Origin: Apostichopus parvimensis
Taxonomy: Eukaryota > Echinodermata > Holothuroidea > Aspidochirotida > Stichopodidae
Length of the DNA: 64,000 nucleotides
Assembly (NCBI GenBank): GCA_000934455.1
Contig: KN882225.1
Location: 555,949 to 619,948, forward strand
Direction: 5' to 3'
Every line of letters starts with the position of its first letter. Position 1 is the stretch's first letter. Both the position numbers and the translations under genes were made by a program. Positions 12,019 to 23,934 of this stretch are shown here, piece by piece. The notes under the pieces were generated by a model. The model made no database searches. It had not been told where the DNA came from and saw only the letters and a program-made list of their open reading frames with translations.

Positions 12019-12934
12019 CAAAAATGTAGTGTATGGCTTAATGTGCTCCTCATTCCAATATGTAACATGTTTGTTAAAATATCTTGATTTTTTTGGTGAA
12101 GCAGTGGCAACACTGGCTATTAATAAACTCAAATATACACATGGGAGCAATAACATCTGCAACTGATTGGCTGTACTGAAACTTCTTCAGGTGATTGATG
12201 TATTAGATCAACTTTGTTTGATTGTTGAACTTGGGTCATGAAATCACAACCAGGGTGTTGGCTTGATTTATTTACAACTGGACATTATAGGATGGCAGGT
12301 TACTGATTGTGGCGTTGTGAAAGGTACTTGATACACTGGATAAATAACATACAAGGTGGGGGAGGAGAATACTTTAGATGTGATGACCAAACATTACACT
12401 CTGCCATGTGCTGGTGAGCAGATTTGTACATGCCTGCCCTCATTCTAGCCCTGATTTCCATGATATCAGCACTACACTGTAGGCTCCACTTAGCGATATA
12501 ATCATCAAGGAATTCAGCATTGAAAAATGTAAGTACACTCTATATTTTATCAAAGCTGTGATAAACCCCAGTGTTTACTATATAAATTATTGAGATTATC
12601 TACAATCAAATGTGATTTGAATTTATTAGATTTTTTGGCACTGGTTTTATATGTGGGTCAGGTGAGGGAGGGTGGGGAGCAGCGTTTCAGTACAGTAAAT
12701 TTGCTGGCCCCCTTAAGTTAGATTGGAGTGGGGGTGGGGGGAACAGGCCAAAAATATTCCAGCAAGGCCAGAGAAGCCTGGTATTTTGCATTAGTTGAAA
12801 TATTTTATTCAGAATGAACTTTGGATTTCTATATGAGGGTGAGATAGAAAAACAAATTATTATTATTTTTAACAGTCAACCATAATTAACATATCACGGT
12901 AGGATCTTAATATCAGACATTTCTTATTATACAG

Positions 12935-15451
12935 GGAAACTTGCAGCTTTTATTCTGACAGTAACCTCTGTCATCAGTTACATCACACAAGGAAAACAAC
13001 GGTACGAAAACTCAAGACGCAGGCTGATTTCAAGTTGTTGATGCTGCGTACAAGGCTGAAAAGAACCCATATCAAAACCATTTGTGCTCATCATGAACAA
13101 GAGCTGCTGAAAAAGTTCTCAACCATGAGAAAAAAGTGCTGCGATCCATTCAACTCTCACTGCAAACCAAGGACTAAATCTCTTTCTGTTCTAACCTTAG
13201 TGACTTTTGACAAATTGGTCAATTTCCAAGAGGCTGTTGTACCAGGAGTTAAGTTATGTTGTGCTTGTCTAATAAAGCTTAAAGGAAGGGACATGACTGA
13301 TGTTGTAGTAGGGGACATGGATGACGGTGTTAATGCAGGGTACATCAGTACACCTGAGAAGGAAACTTCTTTTGTGGAAGTGGATGTTAATAATGCATTG
13401 GCCAACCTAGATGAATCACCAGTAAAAACAGCACATCTAGCCCCATCGAGTAAGAAATCTAAAGGAAAGCAAAAGTAACAATCTGCAACCAAAAAAAATG
13501 AAAAGAAAACATGAAGTAACATACAGTGTGCCACTGGAACTTACCTCAGAATCTGATGACGAAACAGACCTGAGCGAATTAAAGTTGTATCGTTTGATGA
13601 TGCAGGAATCTATAGAGAAATTCAAGAACTAAAATTGTTACCCCGAGCGCGTTCAGATATTAACTTTGTCCCCTTTCACAATAGAAAGAACAATTTAGGA
13701 ATTTGGCGCTTCTAACGATTTAGTCAAGAAAAGTCGTCGTGCTGTGAAAAAAAGAAAAAGGTATACTTGGACAATGTGGTAGTAATAAAGGAAAAGCCTG
13801 GTCTCCAGAACTAAAAACGGAAATTGCTACCTTCTATGAAATGGATGAAAACAGTCGTATGTGTCCTGGGATGAAAGAAACTGTCACGGTTCGAGACAGA
13901 AATGGTGATTCTGTTAAGCGTCAAAACCGTCTAGTGCTCTAAAATTTGAAGGAATTACACGCTGCTTGGAATGAATCAAACCCAGATAAGAAAGTTGGTT
14001 TTTCTACATTTGCTACCTTGAGACCAAAGTGGTGTGTTTTGGCTGCTGCCTCTGGAACACATTCTGTTTGTGTATGCAAGTACCACCAAAACCCTAAATT
14101 GATGGTAGAAGCTTGTTTGAAGAGTGATGTACATGAACTTATCAGATACTGTGTATGTTCAGATGAACATTAATCATGCATGATGGGCCAATGCAAAGCG
14201 TGCCCAAGGCGTCAGGGACTCATTGATTACCTCAGCCAGTGCGATGATCTTAAGGATATTGAGGAGATCACTTATAAGCAGTGGATCAGCACAGATCGGA
14301 CACAGTTGATATCAATTATAGAGTCAAAAGAGGATTTCATTGAGAACTTGTCAACTCAGTTGGAAAAACTGACCCGCCATAGTTATACAGCAAAGGCCCA
14401 AAGTTACTACATGAAAACACTCAAAGCATCCATGACTCCACTGGAAGAAATCATAGTGCAGGGTGATTTTGCTGAAAACTTCTCCTACGTTGTGCAAGAT
14501 GAAATTGAAAGTTTTCATTGGGAAAACAAACAAGCCACCTTTCATCCATTTGTTGCCTACCAAAGAAAAGAAGATGGAACCCTACAACATCGGAATATAT
14601 GTGTTGTTAGTGACTGCAAAGAACATAGTACAGTGACCGTCTTTGCTTTCTTGAAAGTGGTTATTGAACACTTAAAGAGTGAGTTTCCACAGTCCAAAAA
14701 ATTCACTACTTCACTGATGGTTGTGCTGGACAAAACAAAAACAAGTACAATTTTATAAACCTCTGTCACCACCAGGAGGATTTCGGGTTAGCTGCGGAAT
14801 GGAACTTCTTTGCCACATGACATGGCAAAAGTGCCTGTGACGGTATAGGAGGCAATGTCAAAAGACTTGTAACCAAGGCTAGCCTGCAGCGCCCATACAA
14901 TGACCAAATTATGACATCTGAGGCAATTATGGTTTTCTGCACAGAGAACATACCTGGTATTAAGTTTTTTAATGTTACACCAGAGGATGTTACTGAATCT
15001 GCTTCAGATCTGAAAGACAGGTTTGACACAGCAAAAACTGTGAAAGGGACTCTGCAATTCCACAAGTTTTTTTCCAGTCTCCAATTCAATGCTACATGTG
15101 TATAGATTAAGTGGTCAAGCGAGCCCTCCGGAATCAGTACATATTTGTAAGAGCAAAGAAGCAGAACCAGCACCAGAACCATCACAGCAATTGAATGTAA
15201 TGGAGCAAAACTTTGTCTGCTGCATTTACGATGGCTTTCCATGGATTGGCATGGTGGAGAAAATCTCAGAGGAGTTCGGTGACTTTCATATCAATTTTAT
15301 GCATCCTCATGGACCATCCGAGCAATTCAAATGGCCATTGGAACCAGATCAATGTTGGGTTACAGAAGCCAATATTGTGTGTAAAGTCAACACTCCATCT
15401 CTGACATCATCCTCTTCCAGGAAGTACTATATCTCAGAAAATGATGCATGA
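12935..15451 (+). pseudogene. Decayed transposase of the CYHQN/HGKG family (transposon B)
   Basis: An acceptor (TTATTATACAG) precedes 12935. In order: a basic/Cys-His N-terminus (ICAHHEQELLKKF...CCDPF..., VKLCCACL, 13,060-13,290); GQCGSNKGKAWSPEL and SRMCPGMKETVTVRDRNG (13,765-13,900); KELHAAWNESNPDKKVGFST, FATLRPKWCVL and VCVCKYHQNPKL (13,950-14,100); GDFAENFSYVVQDEIESFHW (near 14,465); YFTDGCAGQNKNKY (near 14,707, another frame); HHQEDFGLAAEWNFFAT, stop, HGKSACDGIGGNVKR (near 14,830); and a C-terminal module CCIYDGFPWIGMVE...FMHPHGP (15,220-15,320). Same order of motifs as in transposon A, including the C-terminal YxxxWxG-type module. Damage: frame changes near 13,480-13,760, 14,700 and 15,100, a stop before LKELHAAW and one in the HGK motif. 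Not functional. Family recognised from memory, catalytic roles inferred. Confidence 0.8.
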
Positions 15452-15644
15452 AGAATTTCAAGAGTGTGCACAGACTGGATCATTAATGATCAATAAATTA
15501 GGCTAATGATTATTGAAAACATGAATTATGGTAATTATTTAATCTTTAGACTGAATGTTCTTTAGAATAATATTATTGCTTCTTAAAATGTTGTTACATT
15601 CATTCCCAATCAGAGTACAGCAAATCTGCATACATAACATGTAT

Positions 15645-15695
15645 ACATTTGACATGCATGCATGCATAGTTGCATACATACATATGCATGTGCAT
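15645..15695. repeat. GCATGCATACAT microsatellite
   Basis: Alternating purine-pyrimidine words (CATGCATGCAT, ACATACATATGCATGTGCATG) lie just inside the right TIR of transposon B. Nothing coding. Confidence 0.7.
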
Positions 15696-16192
15696 GAGAA
15701 TATCACATTTTTGTAAAGTGTGGCAACTTTGAGAAGAGCTGGAAAGCAAATAATATATCTCTAATTTTTTATATTATGTGCAAAACATGTGGGACTATAT
15801 TTTTCACCCAAGTTCATCTCCAGATCACATGATCCAGAAGGTAAAATTAAAGGTCAAAGTGAAGTTAAAAAGGTCATCAAACTTCAAATTGCTCCTACAT
15901 GATAAATATTGGCAGATTTGGATTGCTTATGCAATTACCTTTCCAAAGACACCAATATCAACAGGTTTGGCCCATCGCTTACTGGGATATGGTCATTTGA
16001 ACATTGGCGGTCACGCCCATTTCGGCCGTAATCGCCGAAAAAGGGCGTGTCATAGCGCGAAATCCGTTAGTCCCATGGGGCCAAAACTTGAAATTTCAGC
16101 TTTTTCAGCCTAAGTTACCCCACAAACCAAATTTTAACCAATTTGAAGAGGGTAGGGTTTAACCCATTGGGTGATTTGACAGGGAATGACCC
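15696..16192 (+). repeat. Right terminal inverted repeat of transposon B
   Basis: This is the inverted partner of 11,512-12,018, with point differences and small gaps, so the two arms have diverged since insertion. It ends GGGTGATTTGACAGGGAATG ACCC before AGCA. Confidence 0.8.
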
Positions 16193-16264
16193 AGCACTGA
16201 TACGTATCCTCTCTTCTTCATGTTTTCCCTCTTCTACGAAAGCGTACAAAGGACATGGTGATCA

Positions 16265-16540
16265 ACGAGAAACAAACTCGTCAAAATGAAAAAAAATTCA
16301 GAAAAATGACGTTTTGCCGAGTTTAAGAACTTTTAAAATTATTAATCTTGCCGAGATGCAACAAGTCGTAAAAATTTATAAAATTGACGTTTTGCCGAGA
16401 TACAAGTCGTCAAAATGGACAAAATCTGAATTTGAACGTTTAGCCGAAATATAGCAAGTCGTCAAAATGGAAAAACAAATCTGAAAATTTACGTTTCGCC
16501 GAGATACAAATCGTAAAAACGACAACAATCGCAAAATTTA
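16265..16540. repeat. Degenerate tandem repeat, about 60 bp, CGTTTTGCCGAGATACAAGTCGT
   Basis: Four to five copies of a unit containing ACGTTTTGCCGAGA, CAAGTCGTCAAAATGG and AAATCTGAAAATTTACG follow one another. There is no coding signal. It sits directly right of transposon B; 16,540-17,080 holds nothing I can name. Confidence 0.65.
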
Positions 16541-17204
16541 CCTTAGCTATCTTGCAACCCTGGTTCAACTCATGTCGATATCATGTCTAACGAGAATGTA
16601 AATTGCCAGGATATCGATCCAGCCGATATCGATAACAAGAAGAAAGTCGATGTAATTGTTGCTTATGCAAACAATGGAAGGAAACTCTCCTTGCCAGTCG
16701 GTTCTAGCCGGGGAAAAATCACGGAGAAAGTGAGAGAGGTAAATGAACAGGCCTAGGTCCCCTAACGTTAGGCCTAGGGCCTACTAGTAGGCTTTATTAC
16801 TAACGTTAGTCTTTGAACATGACATTGATTCTGTTGGGCTTCACATAATTATCTCCATACCAACGTCCTTGGCCGAACTACACAAAATAGTGTAGGACTA
16901 CAGGCTAGAAAACTAAGCTGGTAAACAGAGCAAATACAGTAGTTCATATCAATCAAAACAATTGTTATTGTTTGGCTGAAGAGAACTGACTGTGCACTGT
17001 GGTATGGAGGTCTATGAAACATACCGTAATACCCGGCCCGGTGCACGTAATGTGTACTACGCTAGAGGTCATCCAGCCCAATATGTCCCTTACCAAAAAA
17101 ACCACAACAAATACCCACATGAATTTCCCCACGTGGGCAAAGAGTAGAATCCTATGGGATTTTGGCACGTGGGAAATGAAGTAAAACCCACGACATACAT
17201 GTGG

Positions 17205-17490
17205 GAAATAAAATTATGTGGGTTTCCAAATAATGTGGGAAACAAACTGTGGGTTTTCAATTGACGTGGGAAATGAGTCCTGTGGGTTTTCAATTGACAT
17301 GTGGGAAATGAATCCTGTGGGTTTTTAAATGACGTGGGAAACTTATCCTGTGGGTTTTTAAATGACGTGGGAAACTTATCCTGTGGGTTTTCAATTGACA
17401 TGTGGGAAATGAATCCTGTGGGTTTTCAAATGATGTGGGGAACAAATCCTGTGGGTTTATCAATTGAAATGTGGGAAATGGAATCCTGCA
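17205..17490. repeat. Minisatellite, about 36-bp unit, CCTGTGGGTTTTCAAWTGA
   Basis: About eight copies of a unit reading TCCTGTGGGTTTTCAAWTGACRTGGGAAAYDAA follow one another. Open frames of repeated GNLSCGF/NPVGF and the reverse NPQDKFPTS peptides are translations of this array and not genes. Confidence 0.8.
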
Positions 17491-18307
17491 GATTTTAAGA
17501 TCACATACAGCAATTGATTGTGCTACAGTCGATATATGGTGTAGCTAAGTTAATTTGCTTTTGAACTGCTGAATAAATAATATAGTCGAGGTCAAATATG
17601 CACAGACATGTGTTAGTTACATTGCTGAATGATTTATTTCTAAGGAACAAACGAAAAACGTGTAATACGAAAGGCATTTAATTTAATATATCATTAAGAT
17701 AATCGTTAAGAAAAATTTTGGCTTACTAGTAGGCCTACATATGGACCGTGACATCAAAAAGTTGTTGAATCACTATATTCATATAAAACAATAACTTTGG
17801 CTTTAAGTAAAAGTTTGGCTTACGTGGCATGGACGGAAGTTGTGGAATCAATTCCTAGAGCTGTGACACTCCCCAGTGGTTACTTGCCATAATATCACAC
17901 GGCACGGATATGGTTTCCAATGAGCTATGTATGGCAGCTTATTAACCATTTAGGTTCACTAATATCGCAATATAATTGTGATCGATACGGCTAAAGAAAG
18001 TTCATGTTCTGTAGAATGTTTTGAATCGATCAACTATGACGTGTCAACCACTGTTACGTCACGAAAAAAGGAGAGATGAATAAACCTGGAGAACAGTTCC
18101 TTGATCTTTGAAAAATGCAATAAAATCTTCCTTTTTAGACACTATTTTTAGTTGTATTTACGACATCATCACAGTGACCTTGGCTTTGGTCCGCTCAGCC
18201 TCTGCGATGACGTCATCATTGGTCCTAAATCACATATGTGACCGGCTACCCTCGTATTTATCCCCTAATTGAACACACATTATATACTGTACCCACTTTC
18301 TACCAAC

Positions 18308-18664
18308 ACCTAAGTTGGGCTCCATAAAAAACCGAAAAGTTGATTTCTGACATCGTTTTTATGGTTTCGGCGTTAATATATTGCCCGAAAGCACTCTGAC
18401 CAAATCCCACAATCAAACCGTTCTCTCGTATTCGAGATCATGTTGTATCAATATGGCTGAGTGAGTGTTGGACTAATTGATGCCCGATGGAAAGTCAACT
18501 TGACAAGAACATTCTGGATACACGATTTATTATACCAAATTGGGCCCAGTGAGACCACACTAAAAGTTGATTTGAGATAAAAAATAGAATAAAAAAAGTA
18601 CCTGGCGACAGGGTTTTTCAGAAGTCAGTGATGAGAATCAATTTTTTTTTTATGGAGCCAAGTA
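18308..18664. mobile_element. Candidate MITE with GGCTCCATAAAAAA ends
   Basis: TTGGGCTCCATAAAAAACC near 18,314 and its inverse TTTTTTTTATGGAGCCAA near 18,645 enclose about 350 bp of noncoding sequence. Exact ends and target duplication are unresolved. The rest of 17,500-19,040 shows nothing else. Confidence 0.4.
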
Positions 18665-19047
18665 TGGCTGTACAAGAAACCAATGGCAAGAAACCAAAAA
18701 CAAGCCAGTAACAGTTCTAACTAATCTTCAATATATGCGCTCCTCTCATCCTTTACTTTTTCTGTCATCTTCATCCTGATGATTGCCTTTTTAGTGGCAG
18801 GATGCTTTTTCATTACCAGCTCTGAAAAATAAATGAAAATATGGATCAATTCATGCAGGGGTGTCGATTTGCTTTGAAAGTGTGGGGTGGGGGGGGGGGC
18901 ATTTGCTTGACACGTACTTTCTAAGACACTATCAGATTCAGAGCGCCACCATTGGCGGGTTTGGCCAAAAATGCCTCCCATATTGCCGGAAATGGCACTT
19001 CCCAGGCCTGCATCTAAACAATATCACATAGCCTATAGTCAGTATTG

Positions 19048-19528
19048 CGAATTTCGGACACCTACGAATTTCGGACACCCCTAAGAAATACACGATTTCA
19101 CCATGACAACCTACAGGAAGAGCCAAATTTCACCAAAAGTACAAAGCTACAGTTATTTTCTCTCCAAAATGACCCGTGTGCAAGTAAATACTTACATATT
19201 TGTCAATAAAATGACGGAGATCTATGAAGTCTGTTATAATTACTGAAAGAGCAACTGCGCCACCAATTTTATCACCAGCGCCACACTGTGGGACTGTGTG
19301 TCCGAAAATTCGTAATACTCTAGCAAAGAAATACCAGTTCCACAATCACAAGAATCTTCTTGGAATACAACGTGAAAACAGTTTGCAGGAAAGAAAGTTT
19401 GGCCGTGTATCGTAATATAACACACTTCTCCCACCATATCAAGTATATTTTCAGGTGATTTATACCAGAAGATTTTGTTTTGGGGTGTTTTAAGGCTTAG
19501 GTGTCCGGAATTCGAAGTGTCCATGGAA
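19048..19528. mobile_element. Candidate MITE with CGAATTTCGGACACC ends
   Basis: GCGAATTTCGGACACCTACGAATTTCGGACACC near 19,048 is inverted at about 19,498-19,525 (GGTGTCCGGAATTCGAAGTGTCC). The enclosed 0.45 kb has no recognisable protein. Flanking sequence to 20,330 is AT-rich with no features seen. Confidence 0.4.
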
Positions 19529-20334
19529 ATTCAAGAAATCTTTACCAAATGAGTGTAGCCTAGGCTTCAAGTAAACTATTGAGACTTAGTCCCAGCATTT
19601 GTTTGGAAATAAATTAGAAGATTATGTGCCACTGTTCAATATAGTACTATACACACATAACACAATGTTAATTGGTGTTAAGAATGCACAGTTTGGTGTT
19701 GAGAATGCACTGCAGTACCCAGTAGAAGCTTAGGCTACTCACTGTCATTGTACTTGTGTACCGTAACTAAAACTAACCATAATAGTACTTAGTGCCAGTG
19801 GCCTAACAATTAACTTAGTTTTACCTCCAAGTTTAAGGAATAACAGGTAGGCCGATGATGGCGGTTAATACTTCCATTCTTCTATCGACCTTCTTGGGTG
19901 AGTTTTAGTTGAAAGTTGCTAAGAAATTTTCACAAAAATTATTTTGCAAACAGCGAGCTAGCTTCCGTTGCTATGCGGTTTCGAAATTGAATATGGTCTT
20001 GAAGTCAAAGGTCAACTTAAACCTCGTACAAAATGTGATAATTAAAAATGGAGAAAATTGTCTTAGGCCTCCCAATTTGAGAGTTTCGTGTCACTGAAAA
20101 TTGTAAATACAATAAATTTATATTACAAAATTTAAATAACAATAAATAAGAAAGGATTGAATCATAATATAATTTATACATTAATTATTGTTATCTTGAT
20201 TTGGCAATATGCCTCTTACTTTCATAGACTATGAATCACTGATCTAAATATAGATGCGAGCTCGTCTCAATCACATCAAAATATTGCAGGTGTATGCTAC
20301 GTATTAAATGATATACAACGGACGTCTCTATGTT

Positions 20335-20700
20335 CCGACAATACCAAATAATTTTGGACCTATAATTTTTTGGACCAACATTTTTCGGACCAAAATTTGT
20401 TTGGACCAACATGTTTAAGGACCCATTTTTTTCGGACCAACATGTTTAAGGACCAAATTTTTCGGACCAAAATCTTTTGAACCAACATGATTTCGGACCA
20501 ACAATTTTTCGGAGCCAATTTTTTGGGGACTTAACTTTTTTGGGCCCAAATTTTTCGGACCGACTTTTTTTTGGACTAACATGTTTACAGACCAATTTTT
20601 CGGACCAAAATTTTTTACACCAACATGATTTCGGACCAACAATTTTTCGGACCGCCTTTTTTTGGGGACTCAATTTTGGTCCTAAAAAATTCGGTTCCGA
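20335..20700. repeat. Minisatellite, CGGACCAACATGTTT / CGGACCAAAATTTTT units
   Basis: About fifteen 22-24 bp units containing GGACCAACATG or GGACCAAAATTTTT run in one direction. Reverse frames give repeated VGPKNFGPK peptides, an artefact of the array. Confidence 0.8.
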
Positions 20701-20879
20701 AAGTAGAAATACCTATTGATAAAAATCAAGTCTGTCAAAAGTCTCAGTACTGCATGTAATTCATAAAGCCACAAGGATCTATGTAAAATTCTACTTAATA
20801 ATATATTAGATAAACAATAAAGAATTTTCCCCAAAAAATCCAAAACCCACAATAATTTTGTATTACCTGAGGTAAACCC

Positions 20880-21310
20880 ACATGAATATTTAAAAAATCG
20901 ACACAAACTGCAAAATCATATGGGATTTGTAAAAAACCCACATGAGTGTGCTGAAAATCACATGTAAAACTTTAAATCCCACATGGTTCGATCAAATTCA
21001 TGTGGGATTTATGATAACCCACATGAATATTCCAGGAAATCCCACATCAAAATTAATGTGGGATTTGTAAAAAAAAACACATCAATTTCGGGTAAATCCA
21101 ACATAATCTTGCAATCCTATAGGAATATAAAAAAATTATGTGGGATTTGTAGAAAAAAACCGAAAAAATTTTCATGAAAATCCCACATAAATTTAAAAGT
21201 AATGTGGGATTTGTAAATAACCCACAGGAATTTTCCTGAAAACCCCACATACACTTGAAAATCCCACAGGATTTTGCTTATTCCTATAGGAAATGGCCGA
21301 TTTCCTATGG
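20880..21310. repeat. Minisatellite of ATGTGGGATTT / CCCACATGAATATT half-units
   Basis: Alternating inverted half-units (ATGTGGGATTTGTAAAAAA and AACCCACATGAATATTCC) repeat about every 60 bp. Each pair can fold back on itself. This forms the right arm of the element bounded at 21,337. Confidence 0.75.
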
Positions 21311-21989
21311 GTTTTATGTCGGATTTTTTGGTAAGGGGTACGTTCATTATCGTTTACTGAACTTGGGCTGGAGAGCTCTATGTGGTAAATACTGCACCAA
21401 ATACTAACAGAGTCGGTAAGCCTCTGAATTAGCAAGCACAACCAGACAGCTAGCACATGTACACGTAGGATTCACAGTACAGTGTTCATATATGTTGAAG
21501 CTAGTATACCATTCAGGATTTAAATTAGTGCTAAATGCTGTGCTCGGCTGCTAGCTTCAGAATTGATCCATTTGTGCTGCAATTCTGTGCTAGCTTCAGC
21601 TTGGTTTTTTGGGTTCAAATCTGACAAGTGGCAACCACAGAACGTCAAGTGCTCTCATTTGTCTTAAGAAAAAGGTATATTTCCATCTTTAGGTCACTGT
21701 AAATGAGTAGGGGCTTATTCTTTATATAAATTCAGTATTTTTTTTCAGTGTAGGCCTACATGTAATAAGGGAACTGAAAAGAGATCAGCTATTACTAGGT
21801 ATGAATTTGGAACAAGTTACTAGGCCTAAATCGAAACTGATTGTGCGGAGGCTTCAGCACACAATGTTTTGGCAGATCCAAATTGCCGGCCTAGAGTTCC
21901 TTTTAGGAAGCCTCATACGTGTTAGGAAGCTTTAAACGAACGTATTACACTAGCTCGGCAGACTAATGGCTAAGGCAAGTACATTGTGT

Positions 21990-22950
21990 TGAGGTGCCCG
22001 TTGAGTGTGCACCTACGGGTTTATTTTGTCTCAATCAGCAATATCTTACATAGAGATGCACATAGGCCTACCAACAAACATGTGTATGTACTATGTTAAT
22101 GACTGGTCAGTCACAGTTAACTTTTTTCAACGTATCCAGCAAATGCGCAGGGAAAAATGCCATATAGAACGCGTGCTTTTTGATCCCAAATGCACAATGT
22201 AGCAAACAAAACATGATAGACTTGATATATAATGCAAAACAGTATCATAAGGTGTTGTCAATTGCGCACTTCTTCAATTTGCACACTAACACATAGAATT
22301 GGGTGCCCGTAAAGTACGCACCTAAGCCTTTTTTCAGCACAAATTTCGGAAAAATCCCTTTAAAAAAAGAGATTTTTGTCGGAACTACATATCGCATCGT
22401 AAATTTGCCATATTTCTCGCATCTGTTCATTGTCCTGTTTGAGTATGATATCGTATTGTAGGTAAAACAATATCGGTTCTGAAAATAATTTACACTCTAG
22501 GTTGAAGCAACGTTTTGATAATTTTCAACAAATAATGTTTTACATTTTTAGGTGTGCAAATTGAGGATGTACCATGTTACTGGTAATGGGATTTGCAATT
22601 TTCCCTTTAGTTTAACTTGGACGTGTTAAATGATCATGAGAACCTTGACCTGACCTTTTCAGTAAATAACAACAGGAAGTCAGCAACTGTAATAAATTGC
22701 AGTAAATTGTTGTTACTTTGTAGCTAAGTTGCAAAAAGACACAAGTTGGATTTCAATAAAATGGTAAAATTGGAGTTATTTTGTTCAGAAACATGTCGGT
22801 AATGTATAATCCAGAATTGTTGTATCAATTTGACATTCTTGTTATGAAAATAAAGAGAAATGCACAATGCCTATTTTGTTTATGTTGCAATACAAATACG
22901 TTGCTACGGTGATAAATAACATTAGCCTAGGTGCGCACTCGATGGGTGCT
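21990..22950. mobile_element. Candidate small element with GTGCCCGTTGAGTGTGCACCTA ends
   Basis: GGTGCCCGTTGAGTGTGCACC near 21,993 is inverted near 22,930 (GGTGCGCACTCGATGGGTGC). A third related block (GGGTGCCCGTAAAGTACGCACC) lies near 22,301. No coding signal and no clear target duplication. 21,340-21,990 shows no feature. Confidence 0.35.
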
Positions 22951-23040
22951 GGAATATATAGTATATGTATTGTACTTAGTACTAGTGGGTTGTCATTATA
23001 GCCTGACTTAGGCTAGCCCTTGCTAGGTCTCTTGGCTCCA

Positions 23041-23385
23041 CAGGTAAAAATTTACCATGCTTTTACTACGGTAAATTACTAGACTTTTACCATGGTAGAC
23101 CCATGGTAAGAGCGTAGTAAATAAGTGGTAAGTTACCATGGTATATCATGGTATTTTGGCCCTATGGTCATGGTATTACCATGGTTTACCATGGTAACTT
23201 ACACCAAAAATACCATGTATTTACTATGCTTCTACCACATGTTCACCAAAGATTTACCACAGTGAATATTGAAGACATCAAAGTTACCGTGTATTTACCA
23301 TGACTTTACCATGGTATTATCACACAAATTGAGCATACTTTAACTATGGAATACCGTGGTACAATACCACACTTTTACCACACTC
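23041..23385. repeat. TACCATGGTA palindromic repeat array, copy 1
   Basis: Many short units built on TTTACCATGGTA, CATGGTATTAC and TTTACTACGGTA occur in both orientations, so most of the 350 bp can form hairpins. The same family lies at 47,918-48,115. Confidence 0.75.
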
Positions 23386-23624
23386 ATAGTACAGTTGTAC
23401 ACAGTTGCACCTCCAATACTACAAAATTGCTTAATTTGCTCCGACAGATTCCATCATGGATTACCTCATATAGGGGGCAGGTTGCATATGGTACAGCCGT
23501 ACTTTGGTTGTTTATCACACCTCTCAGTATTTTGGGGAGTCGCTAAAGGCTGAAAGACTCATATCTGTTGATGGGAACCTATCAATTGTGAAAAACCTTC
23601 ATTCTGGAGAACATACCCTGCTAG

Positions 23625-23875
23625 CTCCGTCGGCGCAGCAACAGACCTGAGATCAGCGGATTGTGGATTCGAAACCCGAAACACTCTTTCCATTGCTCCA
23701 CTCCTACCCAGGCAAGAATTGGAGACCTGCGATGGACCTGAGCACAACCTGCACATAAATTGCTGCAACAAATTGTTGGGGATCGCCGGAATGCGTGCCT
23801 GCTTCCCATGTTCAGCGGAGTAATATTGCTTTGAGCACTTTCGTGGAAAGGCGCTATATCGATATGAATACATGA
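23625..23875 (+). mobile_element. tRNA-derived SINE, plus strand
   Basis: An A-box-like TAGCTCCGTCGG (near 23,620) and a B-box GATTCGAAACC (near 23,667) have tRNA-like spacing. The body ends with the tail TTTCGTGGAAAGGCGCTATAT, a widespread SINE/LINE-type 3' end. A (TAA)n stretch follows. Not a functional tRNA: no proper acceptor stem. Confidence 0.6.
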
Positions 23876-23934
23876 ACAATTATTCATCGTTCCATAATAT
23901 ATTATATAATAATAACAATAATAATATCTTGTTT

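Larger units (their letters stand above)
11512..16192 (+). mobile_element. DNA transposon B, 4.7 kb, about 0.5-kb TIRs, TSD AGCA
   Basis: The ends GGGTCATTCC (11512-11521) and GGAATGACCC (16183-16192) are exact inverted copies, flanked by AGCA on both sides (11508-11511 and 16193-16196). The inverted similarity continues for about 500 bp. Inside is a decayed transposase (12935-15451) of the same broad family as in transposon A. The stretch 12,020-12,930 between the left TIR and the transposase shows no coding signal. A 4-bp duplication starting with AG and GG(G)TCA-type tips are shared with transposon A. Confidence 0.8.
17087..21337. mobile_element. Candidate 4.25-kb element with minisatellite arms
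   Basis: CCCTTACCAAAAAA at 17087 and its inverse TTTTTTGGTAAGGG ending at 21337 bound the region. Next to each end lies a tandem array rich in CCCACAT/ATGTGGG (left about 17,100-17,490, right about 20,880-21,310), so the two arms mirror each other. The inside has no transposase, a third array (20,335-20,700) and two small inverted-repeat candidates. A convincing target duplication was not found (only GT on both sides). I infer a non-autonomous element; class unknown. Confidence 0.45.

Noticed and set aside
15778-16113. 111-aa plus-strand frame with LLHDKYWQIWIAYAITF, and its match on minus near 11,611-11,814
   Set aside because: Both are the translated TIR of transposon B; similarity is due to the DNA repeat, not to a protein family.
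17301-17498. Open frame of repeated NLSCGF / NPVGF peptide, and its minus partner with PQDKFPTS repeats
   Set aside because: Translation of a DNA minisatellite; both strands are open for the same reason and no start context or splice sites support a gene.
17087-21337. CRISPR-like alternation of repeats and spacers in the minisatellite arms
   Set aside because: Units are degenerate, spacers are repeats themselves, and the genome is eukaryotic.
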